A stretch of 64,000 nucleotides of DNA from the NCBI RefSeq assembly GCF_030232885.1, contig NZ_JASPGD010000001.1:261399-325398 (forward strand). Reading direction: 5' to 3'. Every line of letters starts with the position of its first letter. Positions within the stretch are counted from its first letter, which is position 1. A program made the position numbers and the translations under genes. The notes under the pieces are model-generated. The model did no database searches, was not told the origin of the DNA, and was given only the letters and a program-made list of their open reading frames with translations. The DNA is from Corynebacterium sp. MSK297. Lineage in GTDB: Bacteria; Actinomycetota; Actinomycetes; Mycobacteriales; Mycobacteriaceae. Of this stretch, positions 55,800 to 64,000 are shown in pieces.

Positions 55800-57068
55800 G
55801 TGATTTCAAAGGGCCTGAAACTTGTCGCGCCGCTTGCCATAGCGACACTTCTCACACCCGCGGCACATGCACACAATATTCCCCCGATGCCACAGGCGTA
55901 CCCCATTACTAACCTCTATAAAAGCTGCAGCGCCGCCGGAGATAACACCGAACGCGAATGGAGATTCGCTGAAACAGGCCGTCGCTACATGAACGATGGC
56001 ACACTGCAATTCAAAAACACCACCGACCAAGAAGTGCCGTACACGGCCGAGGTAGAAACCGGCACCAACCACGAAATTGATGCCAATTCCAAGGCCAAAT
56101 TACCCTCCGGCTGGGACACCACCGCCAAATCCGATATTGGCCTAAAAATGACCAATGGCTGGCGAGACAAAGAAACCTTCGGGCCTATCAAACTCAAGCC
56201 CGGTGAATCCTTCCGTGTGGAATACGGCGTGATTGAAAAGGATTTTATTTCCATGTTCGTCGGCTGCAATGACGGCCGTCTCGAAAATATTCCCGGTGCC
56301 AACGTCATCCGTGGTAAAGGCCCTGCAGAACGCTACGCCTTTGCCTACATCATTAAGGCCGATGGATCCGTATCGGACCTAGCCATGGAAATTCCATCTC
56401 GTTCCGGCAGCACTAATTCTAAACCTATCGAAGGAAACTACACTGCGGTTTCCGGACCCAGCTTGGAAAAGATTGCTGACCCCGACAAAGACGAAATCAT
56501 GCAACCAGCCGCCGAATTCCAACGCGATGCTGCTTGGCCCAAAGAAGGCGAAAACTGCGAAGCGAACGATAACTCCTGGTACCCGTTGGATATCACGGCG
56601 GTCACGCCCACCTTCCGCAAGCCCGGCTATTCGACCGACTTCCTCAACTGGTCCCAGGGCGACTACGAATTTGCACCCGTAACGGACTTCGTAGTCGGTG
56701 CTCAGCACGATCCGTATACCAATTGGCGGGGAAATAGGGGCGACATTCCACAGGGCTGGCTTGAGTCCGTCGGCGCCATAAAGCGTGCCTATATGCCGGT
56801 CGGTACTGAACTCAAGCACGTAAATCTTGAACCCGGAGAACGCGTTCGCGTAGAGTACGGCACCACCATGACCCGCATCAACTATCGTGAGTTGCACTGC
56901 GGAAAATCCGGTAAGTACGACTTAACCTCGAACTACAAGCAGACCACCGCGCCGAGCGGTTTCTGGGCAGAAGCCGTAATCACTTCCAAAGACGGCAGCA
57001 CCCGCACGGTAGACGTCACGCCTGACGAGTACCGCGAGCTCCCCGTTCCCACCCAAACCATCTACTAA
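55800..57068 (+). CDS. Secreted two-domain protein of unknown function
   Basis: A 422-residue protein from a GTG start with signal peptide MISKGLKLVAPLAIATLL and cleavage after AHA. Two repeats of the same beta-rich domain follow (about residues 37-200 and 250-420). Each has a first cysteine (KSCSAAGDN; ENCEAND), a strand region, a proline-glycine element (FGPIKLKPGESFRVEYG; VNLEPGERVRVEYG) and a second cysteine (VGCNDG; LHCGKSG). The same plan is seen in the next two genes. It is first in their operon. Function unknown; the fold recalls aerolysin-type beta-pore proteins. Confidence 0.65.
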   Translation: MISKGLKLVAPLAIATLLTPAAHAHNIPPMPQAYPITNLYKSCSAAGDNTEREWRFAETGRRYMNDGTLQFKNTTDQEVPYTAEVETGTNHEIDANSKAKLPSGWDTTAKSDIGLKMTNGWRDKETFGPIKLKPGESFRVEYGVIEKDFISMFVGCNDGRLENIPGANVIRGKGPAERYAFAYIIKADGSVSDLAMEIPSRSGSTNSKPIEGNYTAVSGPSLEKIADPDKDEIMQPAAEFQRDAAWPKEGENCEANDNSWYPLDITAVTPTFRKPGYSTDFLNWSQGDYEFAPVTDFVVGAQHDPYTNWRGNRGDIPQGWLESVGAIKRAYMPVGTELKHVNLEPGERVRVEYGTTMTRINYRELHCGKSGKYDLTSNYKQTTAPSGFWAEAVITSKDGSTRTVDVTPDEYRELPVPTQTIY

Positions 57069-57090
57069 CTACTTTCTAGGAGTATCTCTA

Positions 57091-57663
57091 ATGCGCTTTT
57101 CTAAGATTGCATCTACCACCGCGGCTTTGGCCGTTGCCACAGGCGTCCTTGTAGCCCCAGCAGCCAACGCATTGCCGCAGCGTGACCTGGGCCCAGCAAA
57201 TCCCACCACCATCGGTGAGCGCTGCGCTAACCCTGGCGATACTGGCCAGACCGTTGATATTAAGCGCACCTATTTCGACGGTTCCGCAGGCACCTGGACA
57301 GTTTCCAACTACAACGATGAGCCGCTTCCAGTAACCCGTTCCATCAGGGAAACTAAGACCAAGACCTGGAACGTTTCTGCTGGTATAGACTTCAAGTTGT
57401 TGGATCTCATTAACTTCACGTTCTCCTCCAGCTACACTTCAAGCCAGACCTATGAGGTAGGCGAGCAGGTAGGCCCATACGATATCGCTCCGGGCAAGAC
57501 CGCTGTGCTGAAGGCTGGCTGGGTAGTTTCTGATTTCGAGGGGCAAAAGACCGTCTGCGGTTCTGACCACACCTGGCAGGCAAATGGCGGTACATTTACC
57601 GCAACTCTGCCCAAGGAACGCCACGTCGCGATCTCCACGCGAGATAACAACGATTGGGGTTAG
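57091..57663 (+). CDS. Secreted single-domain protein, paralogue 1
   Basis: A 190-residue protein with a signal peptide (MRFSKIASTTAALAVATGVL to NALPQ). One copy of the two-cysteine domain: ERCANPGD, then a long alternating Thr/Ser-rich beta stretch (TKTWNVSAGIDFKL; FSSSYTSSQTYEVGEQV), GPYDIAPGKTAVLKAGWVV and VCGSDHTW. The amphipathic Ser/Thr strands and the V-GPY-x-PGK element resemble the stem and rim of aerolysin/MTX2-like pore-forming proteins; this is inference. AGGAG precedes the ATG. It is 22 bp after the first gene. Confidence 0.65.
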   Translation: MRFSKIASTTAALAVATGVLVAPAANALPQRDLGPANPTTIGERCANPGDTGQTVDIKRTYFDGSAGTWTVSNYNDEPLPVTRSIRETKTKTWNVSAGIDFKLLDLINFTFSSSYTSSQTYEVGEQVGPYDIAPGKTAVLKAGWVVSDFEGQKTVCGSDHTWQANGGTFTATLPKERHVAISTRDNNDWG

Positions 57664-57666
57664 ACG

Positions 57667-58245
57667 TTGAAGGCAAAGACCATCGCTAGTGCGATCGTAG
57701 CGCTGAGTCTGGTGATCATCCCCGTAGCCCACGCCTCTGACTTCGGCGGAGACTTTGAACTGCCTCAGCGCTGGAACGACGACTATACGCCTGGAACGCA
57801 TTGCGCAACGCCAGGAGAGAACTCCACCTATGTCACCGCGAAGCGCCGGTGGTTCAAACAGACCGATGCCGCCAGCGTGGCAAACCATACTGCTGAACCA
57901 GTGCCGGTCAAACACACCGTCTCCAAAGCTCGAACGGAAACCACTGAGGTTTCTGCTTCCGTGCGTGGAGAAGGCGATCTAGCCAAGATTCTCACTAAGA
58001 CCTATGGCTTCAATTACGTAAACGAACAGCATTGGAAGATTAACCAGGTAGTTGGGCCGTATACACTGCCTGCTAAGTCCAAAGGTAAGTTAGTATGGGG
58101 CTTCACCATGCTGGATACTGACGGCCAAGATGTACGCTGTAACCGTGATCAAGTATGGGAAACAGTAGGTAAGCCATACTCTGCCACCGTTCCTGAGGCT
58201 CGTTATTCCGAGCTACGTTTAGAGGACGCTCCGGACTGGAGTTAA
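57667..58245 (+). CDS. Secreted single-domain protein, paralogue 2
   Basis: A 192-residue protein beginning at TTG 57667 with signal peptide MKAKTIASAIVALSLVIIP and cleavage after AHA. It shares the domain of the previous gene: THCATPGEN, TTEVSASVRGEGDL, INQVVGPYTLPAKSKGK, VRCNRDQVW. The identity to its neighbour is low, so the duplication is old. GGGG 8 bp upstream serves the TTG. It is the last gene of the operon; a strong terminator follows. Confidence 0.65.
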   Translation: MKAKTIASAIVALSLVIIPVAHASDFGGDFELPQRWNDDYTPGTHCATPGENSTYVTAKRRWFKQTDAASVANHTAEPVPVKHTVSKARTETTEVSASVRGEGDLAKILTKTYGFNYVNEQHWKINQVVGPYTLPAKSKGKLVWGFTMLDTDGQDVRCNRDQVWETVGKPYSATVPEARYSELRLEDAPDWS

Positions 58246-58267
58246 TCCTCAGCAATTCTCAGAATAT

Positions 58268-58307
58268 GAGCCCAGTTCCCCTGTAAAAGCGGAGCTGGGC
58301 TCTTTTT
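58268..58307 (+). terminator. Rho-independent terminator of the secreted-protein operon
   Basis: GAGCCCAG at 58268-58275 pairs with CTGGGCTC at 58295-58302, followed by TTTTT at 58303-58307. This is 23 bp after the last stop codon and is the clearest intrinsic terminator in the window. Confidence 0.85.
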
Positions 58308-58427
58308 GGGTGCATGCACTCTTTTAGGAATGCATCCCTCAAGTACACGCCCCTGCAACTAAAGCGTCCTGGGTTTAGTTCCTCTCCCAACCTGCCTGCC
58401 ACAGCCTACTGGTTGTCCCACGTACCA

Positions 58428-59516
58428 TTAACCTTCGTAAGTTTTATAGTCGATATAGCCGCGCTCGCCACCGACGTAGAAGGTGGACTCATCCGGTTCA
58501 TTGAGCTCCAGACCTTCTTCCCACCGGCGAACCAGGTCCGGGTTAGCGATGAGCTGACGACCAACCACAACTGCATCGACGTGGTCCAACTCGAGCTCGC
58601 GTTCCGCGTCTTCCTTGGTAGTAACAGTGCCAAACCCATCGTTCATGAGTGCCTTGGTCACGCCATTGGCGCGGGCCTTGTTCGCCAAAGTAGAAATCAG
58701 CTCACCTTCTGGCTCTGCGTGCAAAAAGGACACATACGCCAGGTTCAATGGAGCAATCGCATCCAAAAGACCGCCATACGTGGCCACCAGGTCAGCCTCG
58801 TCATCTTCCACAATTCCCTGCACAACGTGCGCAGGTGAGAAACGAACACCTACACGGTCAGCGCCAATTTCATCAACGACGGCACGGATAACCATCTCTG
58901 GCAGGCGTCGGCGATTTTCCGGGCTGCCACCAAATTCGTCGTCACGCTGATTGGCATTCGGAGCCATAAACTCATGCAACAAGTATCCGTTAGCATTGTG
59001 GATCTCTACACCGTCAACTCCCGCGACGATAGCCCGGCGCGCAGCGGCACGGAATTCTTCGACGATGCGTGGGAGTTCTTCTGCCTCCAACGCACGCGGT
59101 ACTGGCGCCACCATCTTGCCGGAAAAACCACGGACGTCACCGTCCCAATCCAGCGCGCTTGGAGCTTCTGCTTGGGCACCATCGATAAGATCCGGGTGAC
59201 TCGTGCGTCCACCATGCATGATCTGCATGAACAACACACCATCAGCGGCGTGCACCTCATTGGCTACTTCGCGCCAACCGGCTGTCTGCTCATCATCGAC
59301 GATGCCGGCCTGGCCCGGGAACGCGCGATTCGTCCACGCAGGGAAAGTCCCCTCCGTGACCACAAGACCGGCGCTGGCGCGCTGGGAATAGTACTTCTTG
59401 TGCAGTTCACTCGGTACACCGCTGTGGCCTGCCCGCTGACGGGTCAACGGCGCCATGGTCACGCGGTTCTTCAAGGTATAACGACCAAGTTCCAAAGGAC
59501 TAAATAAAGTTGCCAT
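58428..59516 (-). CDS. Old Yellow Enzyme-type alkene reductase
   Basis: A 362-residue FMN-dependent ene-reductase of the NADH:flavin oxidoreductase/OYE family. ATG at 59516 gives MATLFSPLELGRYTLKNRV. Seen are MAPLTRQRAG, the FMN region GLVVTEGTFP, FMQIMHGGRTSH, FRAAARRAIVAGVDGVEIH and the substrate-binding HNANGYLLHEF, and late VVGRQLIANPDLVRRWEEG. Such enzymes reduce activated alkenes; the natural substrate is unknown. It lies downstream of ileS on the same strand, separated by 155 bp with a hairpin. Confidence 0.92.
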   Translation of the reverse strand: MATLFSPLELGRYTLKNRVTMAPLTRQRAGHSGVPSELHKKYYSQRASAGLVVTEGTFPAWTNRAFPGQAGIVDDEQTAGWREVANEVHAADGVLFMQIMHGGRTSHPDLIDGAQAEAPSALDWDGDVRGFSGKMVAPVPRALEAEELPRIVEEFRAAARRAIVAGVDGVEIHNANGYLLHEFMAPNANQRDDEFGGSPENRRRLPEMVIRAVVDEIGADRVGVRFSPAHVVQGIVEDDEADLVATYGGLLDAIAPLNLAYVSFLHAEPEGELISTLANKARANGVTKALMNDGFGTVTTKEDAERELELDHVDAVVVGRQLIANPDLVRRWEEGLELNEPDESTFYVGGERGYIDYKTYEG

Positions 59517-59671
59517 GACAACTACAACAGCATGCGTCATAGCTTCATTCCAACCCGCAGGTGTGTTTCTCAACGAACACCTACGGGACCTTCGGGTGGG
59601 CTAATTACGCGGGGCACTAGGCCAGGCAGCAGAACTGGTTAGCTAGTGCTGCACTTGCGAGAAAATGAAGC

Positions 59672-62600
59672 CTAGGCCAGCTGCACGGCAACACTCACGC
59701 CGTCGAGCACGCGGGAGACATTGGCACTGCTATCACCACTATTACTGTCGCTGTCGCTATCCAGCGGCTCAGTGACAACCTGCAGATCGGTAGCCAATAC
59801 CTCGCCCGCAATGTGTTCGCGGTGGCGGTGAGCCCATTCTTCTTTGTCTGCAGGAACCGACAACGTGGCGGTGATGCGATCGCTGACCGCAAAATCAGCA
59901 GCCTTACGCGCATCCTGGATACCGCGGATCACATCGGCAGCCCAGCCCTTGGCTTCCAGTTCCTCGGTCACCGTCATATCCAGCACTACCAGGCCTTCCC
60001 TACCCGCGATCTGCGCGGTGGAATCCGGATCCGCAGCCACCAGACGCTCGGTGTATTCGCCTTCACGCAGCTCGACACCGTCGGCAAGCACCAGGTCGCC
60101 AGAGCGCTCATAATTGCCGGACTTCACTGCTTTAATCGCGCGTTGCACGTCCTTGCCCAAACGCGGGCCAGCCACCTTCGCGTTAACGACGACCTCGAAA
60201 CGGCCCACCGCATCCACATCATCGGTCAGCTCTACCTCATTGACATTGACCTCATCACGGATGATATCCGCGAAATCAGCCAACTGGCCTGACTGTGGCA
60301 TCGCGACCAGCAGCTTCGGCAACGGCAAACGGTTACGCAGCTTATTCGCCTTGCGCACCGACGATGCTGCAGAGCACACCGCGCGGGTGTAGTCCATGGC
60401 ATGCACCAGCTCGTCGTCGGCAGGCAGATCACTGGCAGCTGGGAAATCGGCCAGGTGCACCGAACGCTCACCAGTCAGACCGCGGTAAATGACCTCCGCA
60501 ACGTGCGGCAAGAGCGGGGCTACCGTGCGGGAAACGATCTCCAACACCGTGTACAAGGTGTTGAAAGCCTCCGGGTTGGCCTCGTCGCCTTCCCAAAAAC
60601 GATCACGGGAACGACGCACATACCAGTTGGTCAGTGCATCAGCGTAGATACGCACGGCCTCGGTGGCGTCGGCAATATTGGTATTCGCCAATGCCGTGTC
60701 GACGGCGTCGACAAGATCGTGGGTCTTAGCCAAGATGTAGCGGTCCCGCACATCGGTAGAATCCACCGACCACTGCGCTGGCTTGCTGGAATACAGCTGC
60801 AAGAAGGTATAAGCATTCCATATCGGCAAAATCGCCTGCCGCACACCATCGCGAATGCCCTGCTCAGTGACAATGAGGTTGCCGCCACGCAGGATCGGGC
60901 TGGACATCAAGAACCAGCGCATCGCATCCGAGCCGTCGCGATCAAAGACCTCATTAACGTCCGGGTAGTTGCCCTTGGACTTCGACATCTTCAGCCCATC
61001 ATCGCCCAGCACGATGCCGTGGGCGACGACCTTCTTAAACGCCGGGCGGTCAAACAACGCCGTGGACAGCACATGCAACAGGTAGAACCAACCGCGGGTC
61101 TGGCCGGAATATTCGACAATGAAATCCGCCGGGTTGTGCGACTCGAACCATTCCTTGTTCTCGAATGGGTAGTGCTTCTGCGCAAACGGCATAGAACCGG
61201 ACTCAAACCAGCAGTCCAGCACATCCGGAACGCGGCGCATGGTGGACTTGCCTGTAGGATCATCCGGGTTCGGGCGCGTCAGCTCGTCAATATCCGGGCG
61301 GTGCAGCGACGTTGGGCGCACCCCGAAGTCTCGCTCCAGCTCATCCAGCGAACCGTAGACGTCGACACGCGGGTACTCCTCGTTATCAGAGGTCCACACC
61401 GGAATCGGTGCGCCCCAGTAGCGAGAGCGCGAAATATTCCAGTCGCGGGCACCTTCTAGCCACTTACCAAACTGGCCATCACGAATGTGCTCCGGGATCC
61501 ACTCAATCTCTTTGTGGTTGAGCTCCACCATACGGTCGCGGAACTTGGTGACAGCCACGAACCATGCTGGCATCGCGCGGTAGATCAACGGCTGGCCCGA
61601 ACGCCACGAGTGCGGATACGAGTGAACAATAACCTGGTGGCGCAGCACGCGACCGGTCTGTTTGAGGTCACGAATGATGTTCTTGTTGGCATCAAAAACC
61701 AGCTGGCCTTGATAATCCGGCACATCCGCGGTGAATTCCCCATCGGCATCCACCGGGATCACCAATTCGATATCTGCTTCCTGGCACGTCAACATATCGT
61801 CTTCACCGAAAGCTGGAGCCTGGTGGACTACACCAGTACCGCCGTCAGTGGTGACATAGTCAGCAGCCAGAATCTGGTAGCCGTTGTTCAGGTTCGGGAA
61901 GTAACCAAAGATCGGCTCATAGGTAAAGCCCACCAGGTCAGCACCCGGCAGCGAGAGCACCACCTCATGGTCTGTGCCCAATTCCTTGGCATAAGCATCA
62001 CGAAGGTCGTCGGCAAGCAGCAACAGCTTGCCGACAAATTCTTCAGAGCCGCTCTCGCCCACCCGTACGACGGTGTAGGTGACCTTGGGGTTGACCGCCA
62101 GCGCAGAATTCGACGGCAGCGTCCACGGCGTCGTCGTCCAGGCCACGGCTGCTACGTCCTGGAAGATCGGGTTTTCTGCCAGCGTCTTTTCCGCAGCAGA
62201 CCCCGCGCGGGTACCCGTCAGCGGGAAAGAAACGGTCAACGAAGGATCCTGGCGCTCCTTGTAGGAATCATCCAGGCGGGTCTCCTGATTCGACAACGAC
62301 GTGTGCTCTGCCCAGGAATACGGCAACACGCGGAAGCCCTGGTAGATCAAGCCCTTGTCATAAAGCTCCTTGAACGCCCACATGACAGATTCCATGAACT
62401 CGATGTCCATGGTCTTGTAGCCGTTGTCAAAATCAACCCAGCGCGCCTGCCGGTTAACGTAGTCTTCCCACTCGTCAGCGTATTTCAGCACCGACGTCGC
62501 ACAGACCTCGTTAAACTTCTCCAGCCCTATCTCTTCGACCTCATGGCGCTGGTTAATGCCCAACTGCTTTTCGGCCTCCAGCTCAGCGGGCAGGCCGTGG

Positions 62601-62935
62601 CAATCCCAACCGAACACACGCGGGACATAATTACCAGCCATGGTCCGATAACGCGGGACGATGTCTTTCACATAACCGGTAAGCAGGTGGCCATAGTGCG
62701 GCAGACCGTTCGCAAACGGCGGGCCGTCATAAAAGATGTATTCTGGTGCGTCTTTGCGCTGCTCCAACGAAGCCTGGAAGGTGTGATCATTCTTCCAATA
62801 ATCCTGGACGATGCGCTCCATCGCCGGGAAATTATTGCTGCCGTCGGTCATATCGACCTTCGGGTACACCTTGCCGACGGATGCGGCGGTGTGTTGATCT
62901 GGGGTGTTATTTTCTGTGGTGTTATTTTCAGCCAC
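59672..62935 (-). CDS. ileS: Isoleucyl-tRNA synthetase
   Basis: A 1087-residue class Ia synthetase of the eukaryotic-like type 2 IleRS (long, with divergent C-terminus). Seen are HIGH as [13 protein letters not shown], the KMSKS loop as [11 protein letters not shown], the editing domain and [15 protein letters not shown]. The GTG at 62935, preceded by AAGGAG, starts [10 protein letters not shown]; the frame is open to 63247 but that is T-box leader. Type 2 IleRS is generally less sensitive to mupirocin. The coding end CTGGCCTAG recurs 60 bp downstream. Confidence 0.96.
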   Translation of the reverse strand: MAENNTTENNTPDQHTAASVGKVYPKVDMTDGSNNFPAMERIVQDYWKNDHTFQASLEQRKDAPEYIFYDGPPFANGLPHYGHLLTGYVKDIVPRYRTMAGNYVPRVFGWDCHGLPAELEAEKQLGINQRHEVEEIGLEKFNEVCATSVLKYADEWEDYVNRQARWVDFDNGYKTMDIEFMESVMWAFKELYDKGLIYQGFRVLPYSWAEHTSLSNQETRLDDSYKERQDPSLTVSFPLTGTRAGSAAEKTLAENPIFQDVAAVAWTTTPWTLPSNSALAVNPKVTYTVVRVGESGSEEFVGKLLLLADDLRDAYAKELGTDHEVVLSLPGADLVGFTYEPIFGYFPNLNNGYQILAADYVTTDGGTGVVHQAPAFGEDDMLTCQEADIELVIPVDADGEFTADVPDYQGQLVFDANKNIIRDLKQTGRVLRHQVIVHSYPHSWRSGQPLIYRAMPAWFVAVTKFRDRMVELNHKEIEWIPEHIRDGQFGKWLEGARDWNISRSRYWGAPIPVWTSDNEEYPRVDVYGSLDELERDFGVRPTSLHRPDIDELTRPNPDDPTGKSTMRRVPDVLDCWFESGSMPFAQKHYPFENKEWFESHNPADFIVEYSGQTRGWFYLLHVLSTALFDRPAFKKVVAHGIVLGDDGLKMSKSKGNYPDVNEVFDRDGSDAMRWFLMSSPILRGGNLIVTEQGIRDGVRQAILPIWNAYTFLQLYSSKPAQWSVDSTDVRDRYILAKTHDLVDAVDTALANTNIADATEAVRIYADALTNWYVRRSRDRFWEGDEANPEAFNTLYTVLEIVSRTVAPLLPHVAEVIYRGLTGERSVHLADFPAASDLPADDELVHAMDYTRAVCSAASSVRKANKLRNRLPLPKLLVAMPQSGQLADFADIIRDEVNVNEVELTDDVDAVGRFEVVVNAKVAGPRLGKDVQRAIKAVKSGNYERSGDLVLADGVELREGEYTERLVAADPDSTAQIAGREGLVVLDMTVTEELEAKGWAADVIRGIQDARKAADFAVSDRITATLSVPADKEEWAHRHREHIAGEVLATDLQVVTEPLDSDSDSNSGDSSANVSRVLDGVSVAVQLA
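62009..62036. repeat. Perfect inverted pair of the GTCGGCAAG motif in ileS
   Basis: GTCGGCAAGC at 62009-62018 and GCTTGCCGAC at 62026-62035 form 10-bp arms around a 7-nt loop, inside the ileS editing domain (encoding [10 protein letters not shown]). A paired head-to-head arrangement of the motif. Confidence 0.9.
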
Positions 62936-63180
62936 GGTTACTCCTTCACTCACGAATCTTCGCGGTGCAGGGACGCCAATTCGGCGCGGTACCACCCTGC
63001 TTGAAAACGTGCCAGACGTTTTCCACTTCGTTGTGGTGAAGGTTTTCACCTTGCGGCCCGGTTCTAATAAGCGCTCAACCTCGCCACAGACACACGAAAT
63101 GTGAGTGACAATCTCGTGGCAGTTAAACGCCGTTCTTCCGGAAAGCTCCCCGGTGATGGCCGGATCATCGCAACGAAAAC
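62936..63180 (-). promoter_or_regulatory. T-box leader of ileS
   Basis: The reverse strand carries AGGGTGGTACCGCG at 62985-62998, the universal T-box that pairs with the tRNA acceptor end. Upstream is a short stem I hairpin, CCGG-CCATCA-CCGG, with the Ile specifier codon ATC at 63155-63157, then the stem with GGGGAGC and GGAAGAACGGC typical of actinobacterial ileS. There is no terminator, and the ribosome site AAGGAG lies just after, so control of translation by uncharged tRNA-Ile is expected. Confidence 0.9.
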
Positions 63181-63188
63181 TAAGCCTA

Positions 63189-63341
63189 CTATTTTTTACG
63201 CACAACGTCGACAAGCAGCAGCAACAACGCCACCCCACCGCCGCCAAACAGCAACGCCAACCAGACGCCCGCGCCAGTCGCCAAGAACAACACGAGACCT
63301 AGGAAGGCCAGAAACGCCAATATGAGCACCGCTAGCATCAT
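63189..63341 (-). CDS. Small membrane protein upstream of ileS
   Basis: A 50-residue ORF beginning [18 protein letters not shown] and ending VDVVRKK. It is nearly all hydrophobic, with two membrane segments separated by Gly residues (FGGGGV). GGGGA precedes the ATG by about 11 bp. It lies just before the T-box leader, and part of the leader promoter may overlap its end (TTGTGC at about 63208). Function unknown. Confidence 0.55.
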   Translation of the reverse strand: MMLAVLILAFLAFLGLVLFLATGAGVWLALLFGGGGVALLLLLVDVVRKK

Positions 63342-63498
63342 GGTGTCTGTAATCCCCGCCTTCCTGCTTGCTAAGCATTACCTGTGTGATTTTTTTAGCA
63401 ATAATTCCATTATGCCACTGGAGACATGATGTGGCACCGTGGAATTACACGCGCATCATCGCAGCGTTGTCGACCATCCAGCGGCCATTGCGGCCGTT

Positions 63499-63528
63499 TT
63501 GCACAAATTGGCCCGGTGGTCAGATAAT
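63499..63528 (+). promoter_or_regulatory. Probable promoter of the LutA-type gene
   Basis: TTGCAC (63499-63504) and GATAAT (63523-63528) are 18 bp apart, a good sigma-A type promoter, 50 bp before the ATG at 63578. Confidence 0.6.
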
Positions 63529-63577
63529 TTTATACAACCGATTTATGCGTCACTGCCTTAGTTTAAGGACAATTCCC

Positions 63578-64000
63578 ATGAAAATTGCATTATTTGCTAC
63601 TTGCATCGTCGACGCGATGTACCCACGGGTGGCACTGGCGACGGCAAATATTCTGGAACGACTCGGCCACGAGGTCATCTTCCCCGAAGGTCAAGCCTGC
63701 TGCTCCCAGATGCACGTCAACAGTGGCTATCTGAAAGACGCTTTGCCCGTGGTTCGCAACCACGTTTCCGCGTTCAGCAAAGCAGACTACGACATCGCCG
63801 TGGCCCCATCCGGTTCCTGCGTCGCTTCCCTACGCCACCAACAGCCAATGGTCGCGAACAAAAACGGGGACCCGAAGCTCGCCGAACGCGCCGCCAATAT
63901 CGCCGGCAATACTTACGAGCTTTCGCAATTTCTGCGCGATATCGAAGGCATCACCAACGCCGCCGAGCAGCTCGGCTCCTATTTCCCTCACACCGTGACC
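63578..64000 (+). CDS. lutA: Lactate-utilisation Fe-S protein, LutA/LldE type (partial)
   Basis: The first 141 residues of an Fe-S oxidoreductase subunit; the window ends inside it. MKIALFATCIVDAMYPRVALA, LGHEVIFPEGQACCSQMHVNSGY and VAPSGSCVASLRHQQP are the start of a CCG-type cysteine domain, as in LutA, which with LutB and LutC oxidises L-lactate to pyruvate. The lactate permease at 36377 could supply the substrate. The rest of the operon is expected to the right of the window. Confidence 0.88.
   Translation, partial: MKIALFATCIVDAMYPRVALATANILERLGHEVIFPEGQACCSQMHVNSGYLKDALPVVRNHVSAFSKADYDIAVAPSGSCVASLRHQQPMVANKNGDPKLAERAANIAGNTYELSQFLRDIEGITNAAEQLGSYFPHTVT

Noticed and set aside
59550..59585. 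Intrinsic terminator between ileS and the OYE gene
   Set aside because: CCGCAGGTGT/ACACCTACGG arms exist but with a mismatch and without T-run; evidence is too weak for a feature.
61487..63004. 505-codon forward frame opposite ileS
   Set aside because: Antisense shadow of ileS.

Overview
The window is bacterial chromosome from the genus Corynebacterium; the species was not determined. The evidence is the gene order. The reverse-strand run hisD-hisC-hisB-small membrane protein-MFS-hisH-hisA-impA-hisF-hisI-Trp-associated membrane protein-trpC-lgt-pyk is the arrangement I recall from C. glutamicum and C. diphtheriae. DUF222/HNH and MTB12-like proteins and an actinobacterial ileS T-box also fit.

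Layout. 1-2.2 kb: a truncated secreted protein and an M20 amidohydrolase. 2.3-16 kb: the histidine cluster with trpC, lgt and pyk, all on the reverse strand. 16-24 kb (forward): a TetR regulator, a degenerate exonuclease/BRCT protein, a BCCT osmolyte carrier and a large FAD/Fe-S 2-hydroxyacid dehydrogenase. 24-33 kb (mostly reverse): S4 RNA-binding protein, YigZ, ilvA, dnaE, RluD-type synthase, lspA. 33-41 kb: lipoproteins, an HNH protein, L-lactate permease, asparaginase and dinB.

41.5-53.5 kb is a complete type I-E CRISPR-Cas locus. cse1-cse2-cas7e-cas5e run leftward and cas6e-cas3-cas1-cas2 run rightward, followed by an array of 49 repeats and 48 spacers. The divergent gap between cse1 and cas6e holds two degenerate copies of the CRISPR repeat facing the Cascade operon. 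They enclose a 21-nt mini-spacer whose first 11 nt exactly match the probable cse1 promoter. This looks like a guide RNA with which Cascade represses its own genes (CreR-like).

53.5-58.3 kb is accessory DNA: a gene cut by the array end, an IS256-type transposase relic, one secreted protein, and an operon of three secreted proteins sharing a two-cysteine, beta-rich domain. 58.4-64 kb returns to core genes: an Old Yellow Enzyme homologue, ileS with a T-box leader, and the start of a LutA/LldE-type lactate-utilisation gene.

The 9-mer GTCGGCAAG (either strand) occurs 28 times, where less than one copy is expected. It lies in many genes, in three reading frames and between genes, and is absent from 43.6-60.1 kb. 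It behaves like a selected DNA-level motif (uptake-sequence-like or chromosome-architecture).
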